Below the pieces are notes generated by a model, which was not told the origin of the DNA, did not search any database, and was given only the letters and a program-made list of their open reading frames with translations. 48,135 bases of DNA from Sphingomonas sp. PP-CE-1G-424. Its GTDB lineage: Bacteria; Pseudomonadota; Alphaproteobacteria; Sphingomonadales; Sphingomonadaceae. Of the stretch, positions 25,195 to 33,969 are shown one piece after another. The DNA is taken from positions 1 through 48,135 of the forward strand of contig NZ_SLXW01000014.1 in assembly GCF_004341085.1 (NCBI RefSeq), in the 5' to 3' direction. How positions within the stretch are numbered: the first letter of the stretch is position 1; each line of letters begins with the position of its first letter. Position numbers and translations under genes: made by a program.

Positions 25195-26690
25195 ATGATA
25201 CGTCTGAACCTCCACGTACCCGCGTCGTGGTCGCCGGCGGTGGCACGGCCGGATGGATCGCCGCCGCAGCGATCGTGCGGCAACTGGGATCGCTAGTCGA
25301 TGTGACACTCGTCGAATCGGACGAGATCGGCACCGTCGGCGTCGGCGAGTCCACCATTCCGACAGCGCGCAGCTTTCACGCCTTTCTCGGCATCGACGAA
25401 GCGGCGTTCATGCGTGCCACGCAGGCGACCTTCAAGCTCGGCATCGCATTCGAGAATTGGCGCCAGGTCGGAGACCGATATTTCCATCCGTTCGGCAGCA
25501 TCGGCAGGTCGGTGGCGATCGCCGACTTCCAGCATTTCTGGCTGGAGGCACGTGCACGCGGGTTCGGTGAGGCGTACGGCGACTATTCGCTCGAACAGCA
25601 GGCAGCCGGCGCTGGCCTCTTCGGTCACGACGAGCAGCATTCGCTGGCTTATGCCTATCACCTCGACGCGACCGCCTATGCGCGGTTCCTGCGCGCGCTG
25701 GCCGAACCCTGGGGCGTCCGCCGCGTCGAGGGATGCATCGAGCGGGTCGAGCGTGACGGCGAGGGGGGCTATATTGCCGCGCTCGTCCTCGCCTCAGGCG
25801 AGCGGATCTCTGGCGACCTGTTCGTCGATTGCACCGGCTTCCGCGCATTGCTGACCGAAGGCACGCTTGAGACTGGATTCGAGGACTGGTCGGAATGGCT
25901 CGCGACCGACCGGGCGCTCGCCGTGCAGACGGAGACGGTCGGCCCCCCCGTGCCGTACACGCGCGCGATCGCACACGGTGCTGGCTGGCGCTGGCAGATC
26001 CCGCTGCAGACGCGGACGGGCAACGGTCTCGTCTATTCCAGCGGGCACATGAGTGACGACGAGGCGCACGAAACGTTGATCGGTGCTCTGGATGGCCGGA
26101 CGCTGTTCGAGCCGCGACCGCTGCGCTTCCGTTCGGGAATGCGACAGCAGGCTTGGAACCGGAATTGTATCGCGCTGGGTCTGGCAGCGGGCTTCATCGA
26201 GCCCCTTGAGTCGACCAGCATCCATCTGATCATGAATGCGGTGATCCGCCTGATCCAGCTGTTCCCATTCCGTGGCGACGATCACGGTGCACTGGCCTCG
26301 CGCTTTAACGCGCAGTCGCGACACGAGTGGGAGCATGTGCGCGACTTCATTATCCTCCATTACCACGTCACCCAACGCGACGATTCGGCGTTCTGGCGGG
26401 ACTGCGCGCGCATGACCATTCCTGACAGCCTTGCTGAGCGGATCGCACTTTTCACGAAGACCGCTGGCGCCTGGCAGGGACAGGACGACCTGTTCAGGAT
26501 CGATTCCTGGGTCTCAGTCATGCTCGGGCAAGGCGTCGTGCCCCGCGCGCATCACCGCATCGCCAGCATCATCAAGGGACAGGAGTTGCGAACCTCTTTC
26601 GAAGATCTTTCCAGAGGAATAGCAAGTACGGTGCGGCTGCTACCGCGACATTGCGACTTCCTAGCCCGGTATTGCCCGGCTGACGGCTGA
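25191..26690 (+). CDS. Tryptophan-halogenase-like flavoprotein
   Basis: 499 residues, usual for flavin-dependent halogenases. FAD site VVVAGGGTAGWIAAAAIVRQ at about 12-31, EIGTVGVGESTIPT, a Lys in FKLGIAFENW at the position of the catalytic lysine, and the family signature WxWxIP as WRWQIP. In plant-polymer loci of Caulobacter and sphingomonads these proteins accompany TonB receptors and SapC; whether they halogenate a carbohydrate, a phenolic or nothing is unknown. The gene name in databases overstates what is known about substrate. Confidence 0.9.
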   Translation: MNDTSEPPRTRVVVAGGGTAGWIAAAAIVRQLGSLVDVTLVESDEIGTVGVGESTIPTARSFHAFLGIDEAAFMRATQATFKLGIAFENWRQVGDRYFHPFGSIGRSVAIADFQHFWLEARARGFGEAYGDYSLEQQAAGAGLFGHDEQHSLAYAYHLDATAYARFLRALAEPWGVRRVEGCIERVERDGEGGYIAALVLASGERISGDLFVDCTGFRALLTEGTLETGFEDWSEWLATDRALAVQTETVGPPVPYTRAIAHGAGWRWQIPLQTRTGNGLVYSSGHMSDDEAHETLIGALDGRTLFEPRPLRFRSGMRQQAWNRNCIALGLAAGFIEPLESTSIHLIMNAVIRLIQLFPFRGDDHGALASRFNAQSRHEWEHVRDFIILHYHVTQRDDSAFWRDCARMTIPDSLAERIALFTKTAGAWQGQDDLFRIDSWVSVMLGQGVVPRAHHRIASIIKGQELRTSFEDLSRGIASTVRLLPRHCDFLARYCPADG

Positions 26691-26722
26691 TGCATCACGT
26701 AGCCGCTTGTCTGGACGGATAT

Positions 26723-26751
26723 CTCACATGAGGGGAATACTCTAATGTGAG
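26723..26751. terminator. Hairpin after the halogenase gene
   Basis: CTCACAT (26723-26729) and ATGTGAG (26745-26751) are perfect inverted repeats 33 bp after the stop. No T-run, so this may be a weak terminator or an mRNA 3' stabiliser ending the receptor operon. Confidence 0.4.
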
Positions 26752-26854
26752 GAGAAGGTGTTCTCTAGGAAAAGTGTTCATATCCGCAGGTCACTGATTT
26801 CTATCAGCCATCCGCGCTCCCGTTTCAAAAGGCGGCGCCGCACCCTCTCTCAAG

Positions 26855-26914
26855 ATGAACGAGCGTCCGAAGTTGGAAAGCGAAAATGGGCACCGGAATG
26901 TCCGGAAGTGGGTC
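26855..26914 (+). repeat. 60-bp dispersed intergenic repeat, copy C
   Basis: Starts ATGAACGAGCGTCCGAAGTT and ends GAAGTGGGTC, 60 bp. Lies about 30 bp from the 3' end of the nuclease-like gene; copy D lies beyond the 5' end of the same gene, so that gene is bracketed by direct copies. Confidence 0.7.
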
Positions 26915-26946
26915 AGAAGGGGCAGCTTTTCCTAACCAGGCAGGGA

Positions 26947-28500
26947 TTAGTCGCTGCCCAGCGTCATGATGCCGTGTGCGCCCACCTTCTCCATAATCCG
27001 TTTGGCGAACTCTGTCACCGCGTCCTCCGCCTCCCCGATTTCCTCGACCGTAGCCACACTGCGGTCTCGCTGAGTGTACCCTGCACCACCGCTTCCATTC
27101 GTCATCACAAGACGCTCTCCAACCGCCACGTGCGAGCCGGCGAGCTCCACAGACATCACCCGGATCAGGACGAGTTCGGTAGCTTCCGCCGACTCCGACC
27201 CGGCTATCGGGAAGTCGAGCTTCTCAAGCAGGTCACCCTTCCAGAAGCGATGGACGGCGTCCACCTCTTCACCAGCGGCAGCGAGTTCCTTCTGGGTGAA
27301 ATCCCGCACCCGTGCGCCGGCTTCACCCCAGAGATCCTCGATCCGGGTTAATAGGCTCAGCAAGTCGGACCCGGTCGACGAATGCTTGTCCTCGACCGCC
27401 TTCGACAGCGGGATCTCGAACCTCGCACCTGTTTTCCGCTCACGGATTTCAAATTTTGTCGGACCGGCGTTCACGAGCCGGACGAGCTTGAACAACGTCC
27501 GCCAGTCTGGGAGCGGAAGGCGACTTGCCTCGAGGCGCTCGCCGCCAATGTTTAGGGCTATGCGCCCGCTGCCGCGCACATCTAACTCGAAGGTAGGCGT
27601 GGTGAACAGGAGCCTCTCATCGGCCTTGGGCACGTTTGGAAGCGGGAGCGTGGAGAATGTCCCGTCGAAGCCAACGGTCTCGCCGTCCTCGCCCCGCACT
27701 ACGATCGAGCAGTCACCCTTGGGGATCGGCTTGAATGTGGCCATCAGCCGTCCGCCCGGCCCGGCCTCCCAGGTATGGCCCGAGGGAATCTCGGTGCCAA
27801 AGCGGCGATCTACCGCATTTGTCCCGCGCACCTCGATTGGCCGGCGACCCATGAGCGCGTCATGGAGGTGGTCCGGGTCTTCCGAGGTCAGGGCGACCTG
27901 CACGCTGTAGCGCGGCCCGTCGTATCCGAGGTTGGCCAGCGCCGCGCGCTTTGCGTCGCGGTAGCCGTCAGGATCGTTTCCGATCGCCGTGAGCAGCGCG
28001 GCCAGCAGCTCCTTGCCAGTCGCAAACGGGGTGCCGCTATCGATCCGGAACGTGATCTCTTGCTCGTTCAGCGGCTTCTTCTTCAGGCCCGCGCCCGCAG
28101 CACGCAGCCTTTCTAAGACGCGGGAGAGGTCGTTCCCGGTCACGTGGATCAGGTTCGCGGACATGATCTGAACGTCATCCGCGCCATCCTCGGCCTCGAA
28201 CGCAACCACGAAAGCGGGATCCTCGGGCTTCGCGAGCCTCTCTGCGGCTGAGAGCGTCAGCGAAACGCGACCGGCATCGCGTTTCCATACCGTCTTCACC
28301 TGGACCCGGCAGAGCGGGAACAGGCGGCGCTTGTCCAGCGCGGGGCCTTGCTCGTCCGGCGCCCGCTCCACGACGTAGTCCCAGCCCATCTTGTCGCGGC
28401 CTGACTTGTTGGCGATGAGCCCGGCAGCGGCGCACCGTCGCTCAAACTCCGCCTCGCCAACAGCACCCAAGTCATCAGCGCCAATGGATCGCTCTGCCAT
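26947..28500 (-). CDS. Probable PD-(D/E)XK nuclease-domain protein (DUF4365-like) with large uncharacterised C-terminal part
   Basis: 517 residues from ATG 28500. The first 120 residues carry a restriction-endonuclease-like pattern: GAVGEAEFERRCAAAG, then KMGWDYVVE and CRVQVKTVWK, giving the E...D...QxK layout of DUF4365-type nucleases. The rest, with beta-rich middle (RLMATFKPIPKGDCSIVVRG) and helical end (LLTRIEDLWGEAGARVRDFT), I do not recognise; it may bind a trigger or substrate. Single gene without methylase or helicase, bracketed by direct 60-bp repeats C and D. Candidate stand-alone defence or DNA-processing gene acquired as a unit; function inferred only. Confidence 0.7.
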   Translation of the reverse strand: MAERSIGADDLGAVGEAEFERRCAAAGLIANKSGRDKMGWDYVVERAPDEQGPALDKRRLFPLCRVQVKTVWKRDAGRVSLTLSAAERLAKPEDPAFVVAFEAEDGADDVQIMSANLIHVTGNDLSRVLERLRAAGAGLKKKPLNEQEITFRIDSGTPFATGKELLAALLTAIGNDPDGYRDAKRAALANLGYDGPRYSVQVALTSEDPDHLHDALMGRRPIEVRGTNAVDRRFGTEIPSGHTWEAGPGGRLMATFKPIPKGDCSIVVRGEDGETVGFDGTFSTLPLPNVPKADERLLFTTPTFELDVRGSGRIALNIGGERLEASRLPLPDWRTLFKLVRLVNAGPTKFEIRERKTGARFEIPLSKAVEDKHSSTGSDLLSLLTRIEDLWGEAGARVRDFTQKELAAAGEEVDAVHRFWKGDLLEKLDFPIAGSESAEATELVLIRVMSVELAGSHVAVGERLVMTNGSGGAGYTQRDRSVATVEEIGEAEDAVTEFAKRIMEKVGAHGIMTLGSD

Positions 28501-28653
28501 AATCATGTCATCCCATCTATCGCCAAGCCAACGCGTGACGCGCACCTAGAGATCGTTCAATCGGTCAGGTACTCGCTTCAACCTTGTCCTTGAACCTTAA
28601 TGACAGGCGGTCGTGAACGCGCACTGGGCATGGCAGCTAGTGATATCGTGGAG

Positions 28654-28713
28654 ATGAACAAGCGTCCGCACTTGGGAGGCGGGGAAGGGCGCCTGAACGT
28701 CTGGGTATGGGTC
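28654..28713 (+). repeat. 60-bp dispersed intergenic repeat, copy D
   Basis: Starts ATGAACAAGCGTCCGCACTT and ends GGTATGGGTC, 60 bp. Right-hand partner of copy C around the nuclease-like gene. Middle part GGGAGGCGGGGAAGG is shared with copy E. Confidence 0.75.
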
Positions 28714-28829
28714 GTCCAGCCGCCAGTTGCTTGTGCAATCAGGGCAGCACGGCTGGTTTGGCGGGGCCTCCGTATCGACGGAGCCGATGGCTGGCGCGAT
28801 CAGCGAATCTATCGCATTGCGCGGTTGAT

Positions 28830-29320
28830 ATGACAGGTTACTCCACAGCGGGCATCGCGCCACTGCTCGCGTTTGCGACAGCGGCGCTGGCTGCGCCGCT
28901 CGCGGTCCATACGCCTGCTCCCGGAAGCCCGGAACGCACCGCGATCGTCAAGACGCTCCACGCGGGCGACGATAGCGCGCAATCGCGTTTCACCTTCCGC
29001 GCGTTTCGCGTCCTTTGGGCGGGCCCGGGTGCGATTGCCTATGTTCGCGGCGCAGGGCCGGTCGGCACCTTCCAGGCCATCCTAAAGCGCGACGGCCGGG
29101 CTGGATGGCGCAAATATGGGGCGATGGCGATGGCGGCAGCAGCAGCTGCGAAGTCGGCGCGCGGCATTATGCCTGGGCCTTGCAACTTCTGCGTACCTAC
29201 ACGGCCAACCCCGATACGATCTTTCCGGGCATCGTCGCGCGGACCGGGGAATTGCGACGCATGGCGAAAGCGAGGCCCGACGCGCAATGCGTCGGTGATT
29301 TAGACGGCGGCCCCAGCTGA
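28830..29320 (+). pseudogene. Secreted hypothetical protein, frameshifted
   Basis: From ATG 28830 the first frame encodes a signal peptide (IAPLLAFATAALAAPLAVH) and a domain ending LKRDGRAGWRK at about 29112. There the good frame jumps: WGDGDGGSSSCEVGARHYAW, then LLRTYTANPDTIFPGIVART and PDAQCVGDLDGGP up to TGA 29320 continue one frame away. The unshifted frame instead gives low-complexity MAMAAAAAAK. A single missing base near AAATATGGGG explains it. Either real decay or a sequencing error. The rebuilt protein would have about 163 residues and two Cys; family unknown. Confidence 0.65.
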
Positions 29321-29505
29321 TCGCGGGACATTGGCCCTGTTTAGCCCAACTTGCCCATGTTGCCGGCGTGGGGATCTGCTAACAGGAACAACGCGTTAGG
29401 AACCCGTACCAGCCTTGGCTTGGAGACGGGGCACGCAAGAAAAACGAGCGCGCGCTGTCGGCCACGAAACGAGCGCCCGTAGCTGCGGACGCGCCTGAAA
29501 CCTGA

Positions 29506-30240
29506 TCAGACGAAACCGCCATTGGCGCGGATCGTCTGACCATTGACCCAGCCACCATCGGGGCTGGCTAGAAATGCCACGACCGACGCTATGTCGTCCG
29601 GCTGGCCAAGCCGCTTCAGCGGATTGGCGTCGATCATCGATTGCACCACGGCCTCCGACTTGCCGTTCATGAACAAGGCCGTTGCCGTCGGCCCAGGCGC
29701 GACCGCGTTCACGGTAATGCCACGCATGCCCAGTTCCTTGGCGAGGATACTCGTCATGGCCTCGACCGCAGCCTTCGTCGCGGTGTAGACGCCGTACCGG
29801 GGAAGTAGCGCGCCGACGACGCTGGTCGAGAAGCTGATGATCCGACCTCCATCGCGCAAGCGAAGCGCACCTTCTCGCATCCCGCGGAAGACGCCAGCGA
29901 TATTGACGGCAAGCTGGTGATCGAAATCGGCGTCGCTGACGTCGGCAATCGGCGCGAAGATGGCCACACCCGCATTGTTGACCAGGATATCGAGCCCACC
30001 GAATGTGCGTTCCGCAGCGTCGAACAGCGATGGTATCCCGCCCGGCGTGCTGACATCTGCCTGTACCGCGATCGCTTCGCCGCCTGACGCGGCGATCTCG
30101 GTCACAACGTCCTGAGCATCCTCCTGACCCCGCGCGTAGTTTACGATCACGGCCATTCCGTCGGCCGCAAGGCGCTTCGCGATGGCAGCGCCGATGCCCT
30201 TCGATCCCCCGGTAACCAGTGCAACTTTACGTTCCGTCAT
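29506..30240 (-). CDS. Short-chain dehydrogenase/reductase (SDR)
   Basis: 244 residues from ATG 30240 (MTERKVALVTGGSKGIGAAI), the family's normal start; a longer frame upstream overlaps the divergent gene. TGGSKGIG dinucleotide site, NNAGV, catalytic Ser in ISFSTSVVG and YTATK with Tyr and Lys, and the NAVAPGPTATALF motif are all present. Like FabG-type 3-oxoacyl reductases, probably NADPH-dependent because of the Asn-Tyr-Ala-Arg after the second strand. Divergent from a LysR gene that probably regulates it; natural substrate unknown. Confidence 0.92.
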   Translation of the reverse strand: MTERKVALVTGGSKGIGAAIAKRLAADGMAVIVNYARGQEDAQDVVTEIAASGGEAIAVQADVSTPGGIPSLFDAAERTFGGLDILVNNAGVAIFAPIADVSDADFDHQLAVNIAGVFRGMREGALRLRDGGRIISFSTSVVGALLPRYGVYTATKAAVEAMTSILAKELGMRGITVNAVAPGPTATALFMNGKSEAVVQSMIDANPLKRLGQPDDIASVVAFLASPDGGWVNGQTIRANGGFV

Positions 30241-30337
30241 GATCCGTCTCCTTCTGAGACGGGTATATAGACGGTCGTGTGGCCGGGATAATCGGTCAGG
30301 TCTTGCCAAGTCCATTCGGGTATGGCGAACAATGGGC

Positions 30338-31231
30338 ATGGATCGCCTCGAAGCCATGCGGCTGCTCGTACGGGTCGTCGAACGTCGCAGTTTCACGGCG
30401 GCGGCAACCGATCTCGATATGTCGCGCTCGACTGCGACGGAGGGCATCAAGCAGCTGGAAGCCCAGTTGGGCGTGCGCCTGCTGGAACGCACGACACGGA
30501 TCGTGACACCGACACTCGATGGCGACGCCTATTATCGTCGCTGCATCGCGATACTGGCCGATATCGAAGAGGCGGAGGGCGCGTTTCAGGATGCCGAGCC
30601 GCGTGGGCTGCTTCGGATCGACGTCCATGCGATGATCGCGCGGCGGTTCTTGATCCCGCACATTCCCGCGTTCCTTGACCGTTACCCGCGGATCGATCTT
30701 CATATCGGCGAAGGGGATCGCCTCGTCGATCTCGTGCGCGAAGGCGTGGATTGCGTCATCCGTGCAGGCGAGCCAACTGAAAGCGGCTTGATCATGCGTC
30801 GTGTTGCCACGCTGAACGAGATGACGTGCGCGAGTCCGGCATATCTCGCGCGCCACGGCGTCCCAGCGACACCCGCCGATCTCCAAGGTCATCGAATGAT
30901 CGGCTATCTGTCATCGCGAACCGGCGAGATCATCCCCCTGGAATTTATGGTCGAGGGCCGGCTCGACTACATCACATTGCCCAGCCGCGTTACGGTCGGC
31001 GGTGCCGATGCAATGGGGGAGCTTGCCCGGCTGGGCATGGGGCTTATCCAGGCCCCGCGTTATCGCTTCGTCGACGATTTTGCCGCTGGCACGTTGACTG
31101 AGGTACTGACCGACTATCCACCTTCGCCGACGCCGCTCGTGGCGCTCTATCCGCAGAACCGACAGCTCTCACCGCGTGTCCGGGTTTTTCTTGATTGGGC
31201 TATAGGCATTTTCGCATCGGTCGATCTTTAA
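30338..31231 (+). CDS. LysR-family regulator
   Basis: 297 residues from ATG 30338 (MDRLEAMRLLVRVVERRSFT). N-terminal winged HTH with AAATDLDMSRSTATEGIKQL and ARLGVRLLERTTR-like end; C-terminal ligand-binding domain with IDLHIGEGDRLVDLVREGVDC typical of the CrgA/DmlR branch. It is divergent from the SDR gene with about 100 bp between them, the normal layout where the regulator controls its neighbour and itself. Confidence 0.92.
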   Translation: MDRLEAMRLLVRVVERRSFTAAATDLDMSRSTATEGIKQLEAQLGVRLLERTTRIVTPTLDGDAYYRRCIAILADIEEAEGAFQDAEPRGLLRIDVHAMIARRFLIPHIPAFLDRYPRIDLHIGEGDRLVDLVREGVDCVIRAGEPTESGLIMRRVATLNEMTCASPAYLARHGVPATPADLQGHRMIGYLSSRTGEIIPLEFMVEGRLDYITLPSRVTVGGADAMGELARLGMGLIQAPRYRFVDDFAAGTLTEVLTDYPPSPTPLVALYPQNRQLSPRVRVFLDWAIGIFASVDL

Positions 31232-31346
31232 GAATAGGTGCCACCACGGTTCTGCGCGGTATCCGATGTCGCGATTGATCGGCGCCAATTAACACGAATG
31301 GGCGGCAAGCTGTTGGAGCCTATATGCGCCCTGTTTAAGTGCAAAT

Positions 31347-31406
31347 GTTAACGAGTGTCGGAAGTTGGGAGGCGGGGAAGGCGGCTTAAATGACCGGAAC
31401 TGGGTC
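31347..31406 (+). repeat. 60-bp dispersed intergenic repeat, copy E
   Basis: Starts GTTAACGAGTGTCGGAAGTT and ends GGAACTGGGTC, 60 bp. Lies between the LysR gene and the converging small gene at 31437. Confidence 0.65.
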
Positions 31407-31436
31407 TTCAAGCCAAGGTAGCATCAGAACGGCTAC

Positions 31437-31610
31437 CTACAGTCGGCCTTGCTCGGAAATTTCAGTGATGCGATCACGAACAGTCTGAAGGCATTCATCC
31501 GCTCGAATACCAATCAAAATCTCATTGCATTGATCAGCAATATAGACGGCGTTCTGGGCGGCTTGCTCGATCAAGGCCAGCTGCTGCAAACGGGCTTTCA
31601 CTTCGGGCAT
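31437..31610 (-). CDS. Small protein coupled to the Rrf2 gene
   Basis: 57 residues from ATG 31610, with a perfect GGAGGT site 8 bp upstream inside the end of the Rrf2 gene, which it overlaps by 13 bp. Sequence MPEVKARLQQLALIEQAAQN, then AVYIADQCNEILIGIRADEC, then LQTVRDRITEISEQGRL: fully helical, two Cys. No family recognised. The ribosome-binding site and overlap make translation likely; it may serve the same iron-sulfur or redox response as the Rrf2 protein. Confidence 0.7.
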   Translation of the reverse strand: MPEVKARLQQLALIEQAAQNAVYIADQCNEILIGIRADECLQTVRDRITEISEQGRL

Positions 31611-32179
31611 ATTTTTACCTCCGTCATCTCAGCAGATTTCGCGATGCCCTCTGGCGAGCTCGATGTTCGCCGCCTCGTTTGAGATCTGTTTTCTAGCCAT
31701 ATTCGGGTCTCTTCCCGAAACTCAGCGGGAACCCGCGTGGCGGCATGATCAGCCATGTCGCGAAGTGTTCTCGCTTTCAGAACATCCTTCATCCGCGCGT
31801 CGGCTTCCAGCATCACGGCGTGGATCCCGCATACGCCGGACGTCGCCCAGGCAGGGGGCGTTTGACCGTACAAGGGGCATGCATGCCTAACATTGCGGCA
31901 GTCGAAGAGCGCTTTTTGGCCGTCAACTGCGATCACGACGTCATAAAACGATATTTCTTCAGCCGATCGGGCGAGGCGAATGCCGCCCCGCATACCCTCG
32001 GTCGCGACGACTATCCCCGCCTTGTTGAGCTTGGTCGTCACGCCTGCCATGAACTTCACTGGCAGTGCGCGCAGCGTAGCCAGATCCTTAGAACTTGGCG
32101 CCGCTGCGTCGTCAGGCAAGTCAATGATGTAGAGCAGGGTATGAAGTGCATACTCGACTGCCGTACTGATATGGCTCAC
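31598..32179 (-). CDS. Rrf2-family transcriptional regulator
   Basis: 193 residues. N-terminal winged HTH: STAVEYALHTLLYIIDLPDD, DLATLRALPVKFMAGVTTKL, GIVVATEGMRGGIRLAR. Three cysteines in CRNVRHACPLYGQTP with SGVCGIH match the cluster-binding region of IscR/NsrR-type Rrf2 proteins, so it may sense iron-sulfur status, NO or oxidants. The C-terminal 40 residues (RSQTRRRTSSSPEG) are longer than usual. Operon with the overlapping 57-residue gene. Confidence 0.9.
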   Translation of the reverse strand: MSHISTAVEYALHTLLYIIDLPDDAAAPSSKDLATLRALPVKFMAGVTTKLNKAGIVVATEGMRGGIRLARSAEEISFYDVVIAVDGQKALFDCRNVRHACPLYGQTPPAWATSGVCGIHAVMLEADARMKDVLKARTLRDMADHAATRVPAEFREETRIWLENRSQTRRRTSSSPEGIAKSAEMTEVKICPK

Positions 32180-32483
32180 GTGAAACTCCGACCCGACGGG
32201 TGGTAGTTAAACCAATCGCTCGCTCACCGCAAACGCTGAGTTTCTCACGCTACCGAGCACCTGAGCGTTCATCCCCGCCCACGCTTTGATGCGATCGGCA
32301 AAGGGTCTCAACGCGGTCGATTGCCAATAGCATCAAACCCCAGCATCTTTGTGCGTTTTCGATCGTCTTTTAGTTGTGCTAGATGGGGGGTAACAACCGG
32401 TAGCAGTCACTTGCCAAGCATACGAAGTAAGCCGATCTCGTAAACCTTAAGAAAATTAACTTAAATTATTCGAAAGGCGCTGA
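32180..32483. other. Intergenic region between divergent genes
   Basis: 304 bp between the Rrf2 and the PAS-HTH genes. It becomes AT-rich towards 32480, where the promoter of the PAS-HTH gene should lie. I see no gene or strong hairpin. Confidence 0.5.
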
Positions 32484-33143
32484 ATGCCCGTCGCTCATTG
32501 TGTATCCAGCATGGCAGGGATCATTCTAGATTTTGATGACGGGTTCTGTCGACTGGTTCAGCGCAGGCCTGATCGGTTAATTGGTATATCGTACAAAGCT
32601 ATTACCGCTCCTGCTGATCTCTCCAGAAGTAGTAAAATGCTTACGGGGCTGATAGATAAGGCCGCTCCAACCCATCTGCGCAAAGCATATGTACGTCCCG
32701 ATGGCAGCCTTATAAAAGCGGATCTTTTGGTATCCAAGTTCGGCGATGAAGGACGTTTGATAACGACATTGTCTTGGATTGACGGGAGGCAGGAACCGTC
32801 ACCGTCACGGCTTTGGAAAGCAGCCCTTCGGGTCAAGCATGTTTATGACGCGCGGCTCATCGAGTTAGGAAAAGATCTTTTTAGCGATCATGTGGGCCTG
32901 ATTCTACTTCACATGTATCTGGCAGAGGCGGAAGGTCGTGTGGTGACGGCTTCACAAGTCGCAAAATTAATTAACCTTCCAGAACAATCTATGGATCGAT
33001 GGGTAAAAGCTCTGGTTCATCGTGGCCTCGTAGAAATCCCGCTCAGTAATTTGGGATACATTCAGCTCAGCCAGGACGGAATTATAAGGCTTGAACGCCT
33101 GTTTTTCGCGACGTTAGCGCCTGAGTCGCTGGCAGTTGCCTAG
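32484..33143 (+). CDS. PAS-domain plus winged-HTH regulator
   Basis: 219 residues. Residues about 10-95 form a PAS-like sensor (GIILDFDDGFCRLVQRRPDR, VRPDGSLIKADLLVSKF). Residues about 120-210 form a winged HTH of MarR-like type (VTASQVAKLINLPEQSMDRW, VKALVHRGLVEI, YIQLSQDGIIRLERLF). Such PAS-HTH proteins are common in sphingomonads; signal and targets unknown. Its promoter region is AT-rich. The DnaJ-like gene follows after about 40 bp and may be co-transcribed. Confidence 0.8.
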   Translation: MPVAHCVSSMAGIILDFDDGFCRLVQRRPDRLIGISYKAITAPADLSRSSKMLTGLIDKAAPTHLRKAYVRPDGSLIKADLLVSKFGDEGRLITTLSWIDGRQEPSPSRLWKAALRVKHVYDARLIELGKDLFSDHVGLILLHMYLAEAEGRVVTASQVAKLINLPEQSMDRWVKALVHRGLVEIPLSNLGYIQLSQDGIIRLERLFFATLAPESLAVA

Positions 33144-33186
33144 GCGGACCTTCCTTTTTCACGTTTTCGCCGCAAGTAACAGTTAG

Positions 33187-33723
33187 ATGGCTCTCTCACC
33201 CGACTATTATTCTGTTCTAGGCGTGCCCTCGACGGCAAGTCGCGAAACTATTCATGCCGCGTGGAAAGCGCTACTCCGTCAACATCACCCCGATGCCAAT
33301 CATGGTGCGGATGTCTCTGCTCGTGCGAAAGAGATCAACGAGGCGTATTCCGTTTTGGGGAAGAAGGAAGCACGCGCCGCCTATGATCGGTCGCAGATCA
33401 GGCCGTCTGCTTACCGAGCGACCGCGGACCGCCCGTTTCACCCTAGGAAAGCCGGCGGGCGCCCTACGCGACCTAGCCCGTCGATGCAGCCCAGCGGTGG
33501 CTTCTCGCAGCCCCTACAGCCCAACGAATGGCTGATGGGCCTTTTCCTGCTGATTTTCACCGCCGCACCGATCGCTACAATCCTGGTTCTGTGGAATGAG
33601 GAATCCGGATTGGCACCTACGGTTCGACGTAGCGTCGCCGCTCATCCCGTGCCTGAGCCTCTCGCAAAAGCTGTCGGAAGCTCATCGCGCACAAGACTCC
33701 GACCTGGACAGCCTGCACCTTAA
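33187..33723 (+). CDS. DnaJ-domain membrane-anchored protein
   Basis: 178 residues. J domain at 1-70: DYYSVLGVPSTASRETIHAA, HHPD with the essential HPD, EINEAYSVLGKKEARAAYD. A Pro/Arg-rich linker (about 75-110) leads to one membrane helix at about 116-136 (LMGLFLLIFTAAPIATILVL) and a basic tail. No Cys-rich or substrate domain, so it is a specialised co-chaperone that would recruit DnaK to the membrane. Partner unknown. Confidence 0.9.
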   Translation: MALSPDYYSVLGVPSTASRETIHAAWKALLRQHHPDANHGADVSARAKEINEAYSVLGKKEARAAYDRSQIRPSAYRATADRPFHPRKAGGRPTRPSPSMQPSGGFSQPLQPNEWLMGLFLLIFTAAPIATILVLWNEESGLAPTVRRSVAAHPVPEPLAKAVGSSSRTRLRPGQPAP

Positions 33724-33788
33724 ATTATTGCCCTGTCGCGACATTCGAGTTCGCGGGGTCAGGCTCCCAAAGCGGTCGTAACCCCGAG

Positions 33789-33848
33789 ATGAACAAGCGG
33801 CCGAAGCTGGGAAGCTGGGAAGGGGGCGGGGACGTCTGCTTGTGGGTC
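33789..33848 (+). repeat. 60-bp dispersed intergenic repeat, copy F
   Basis: Starts ATGAACAAGCGGCCGAAGCT and ends CTTGTGGGTC, 60 bp. Lies between the DnaJ-like gene and the converging hxsA. Closest to copy D. Confidence 0.75.
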
Positions 33849-33969
33849 AGGCCCGCCGACCCCATAAAGGACGTTGCGCTCTTCATGCCCGCTCTTACGG
33901 TTACCCATCGAGGACTTGCAGCGGCGCCGACGTGTCTCATTTTCGACGTCGCCACACGACTATTGAACC

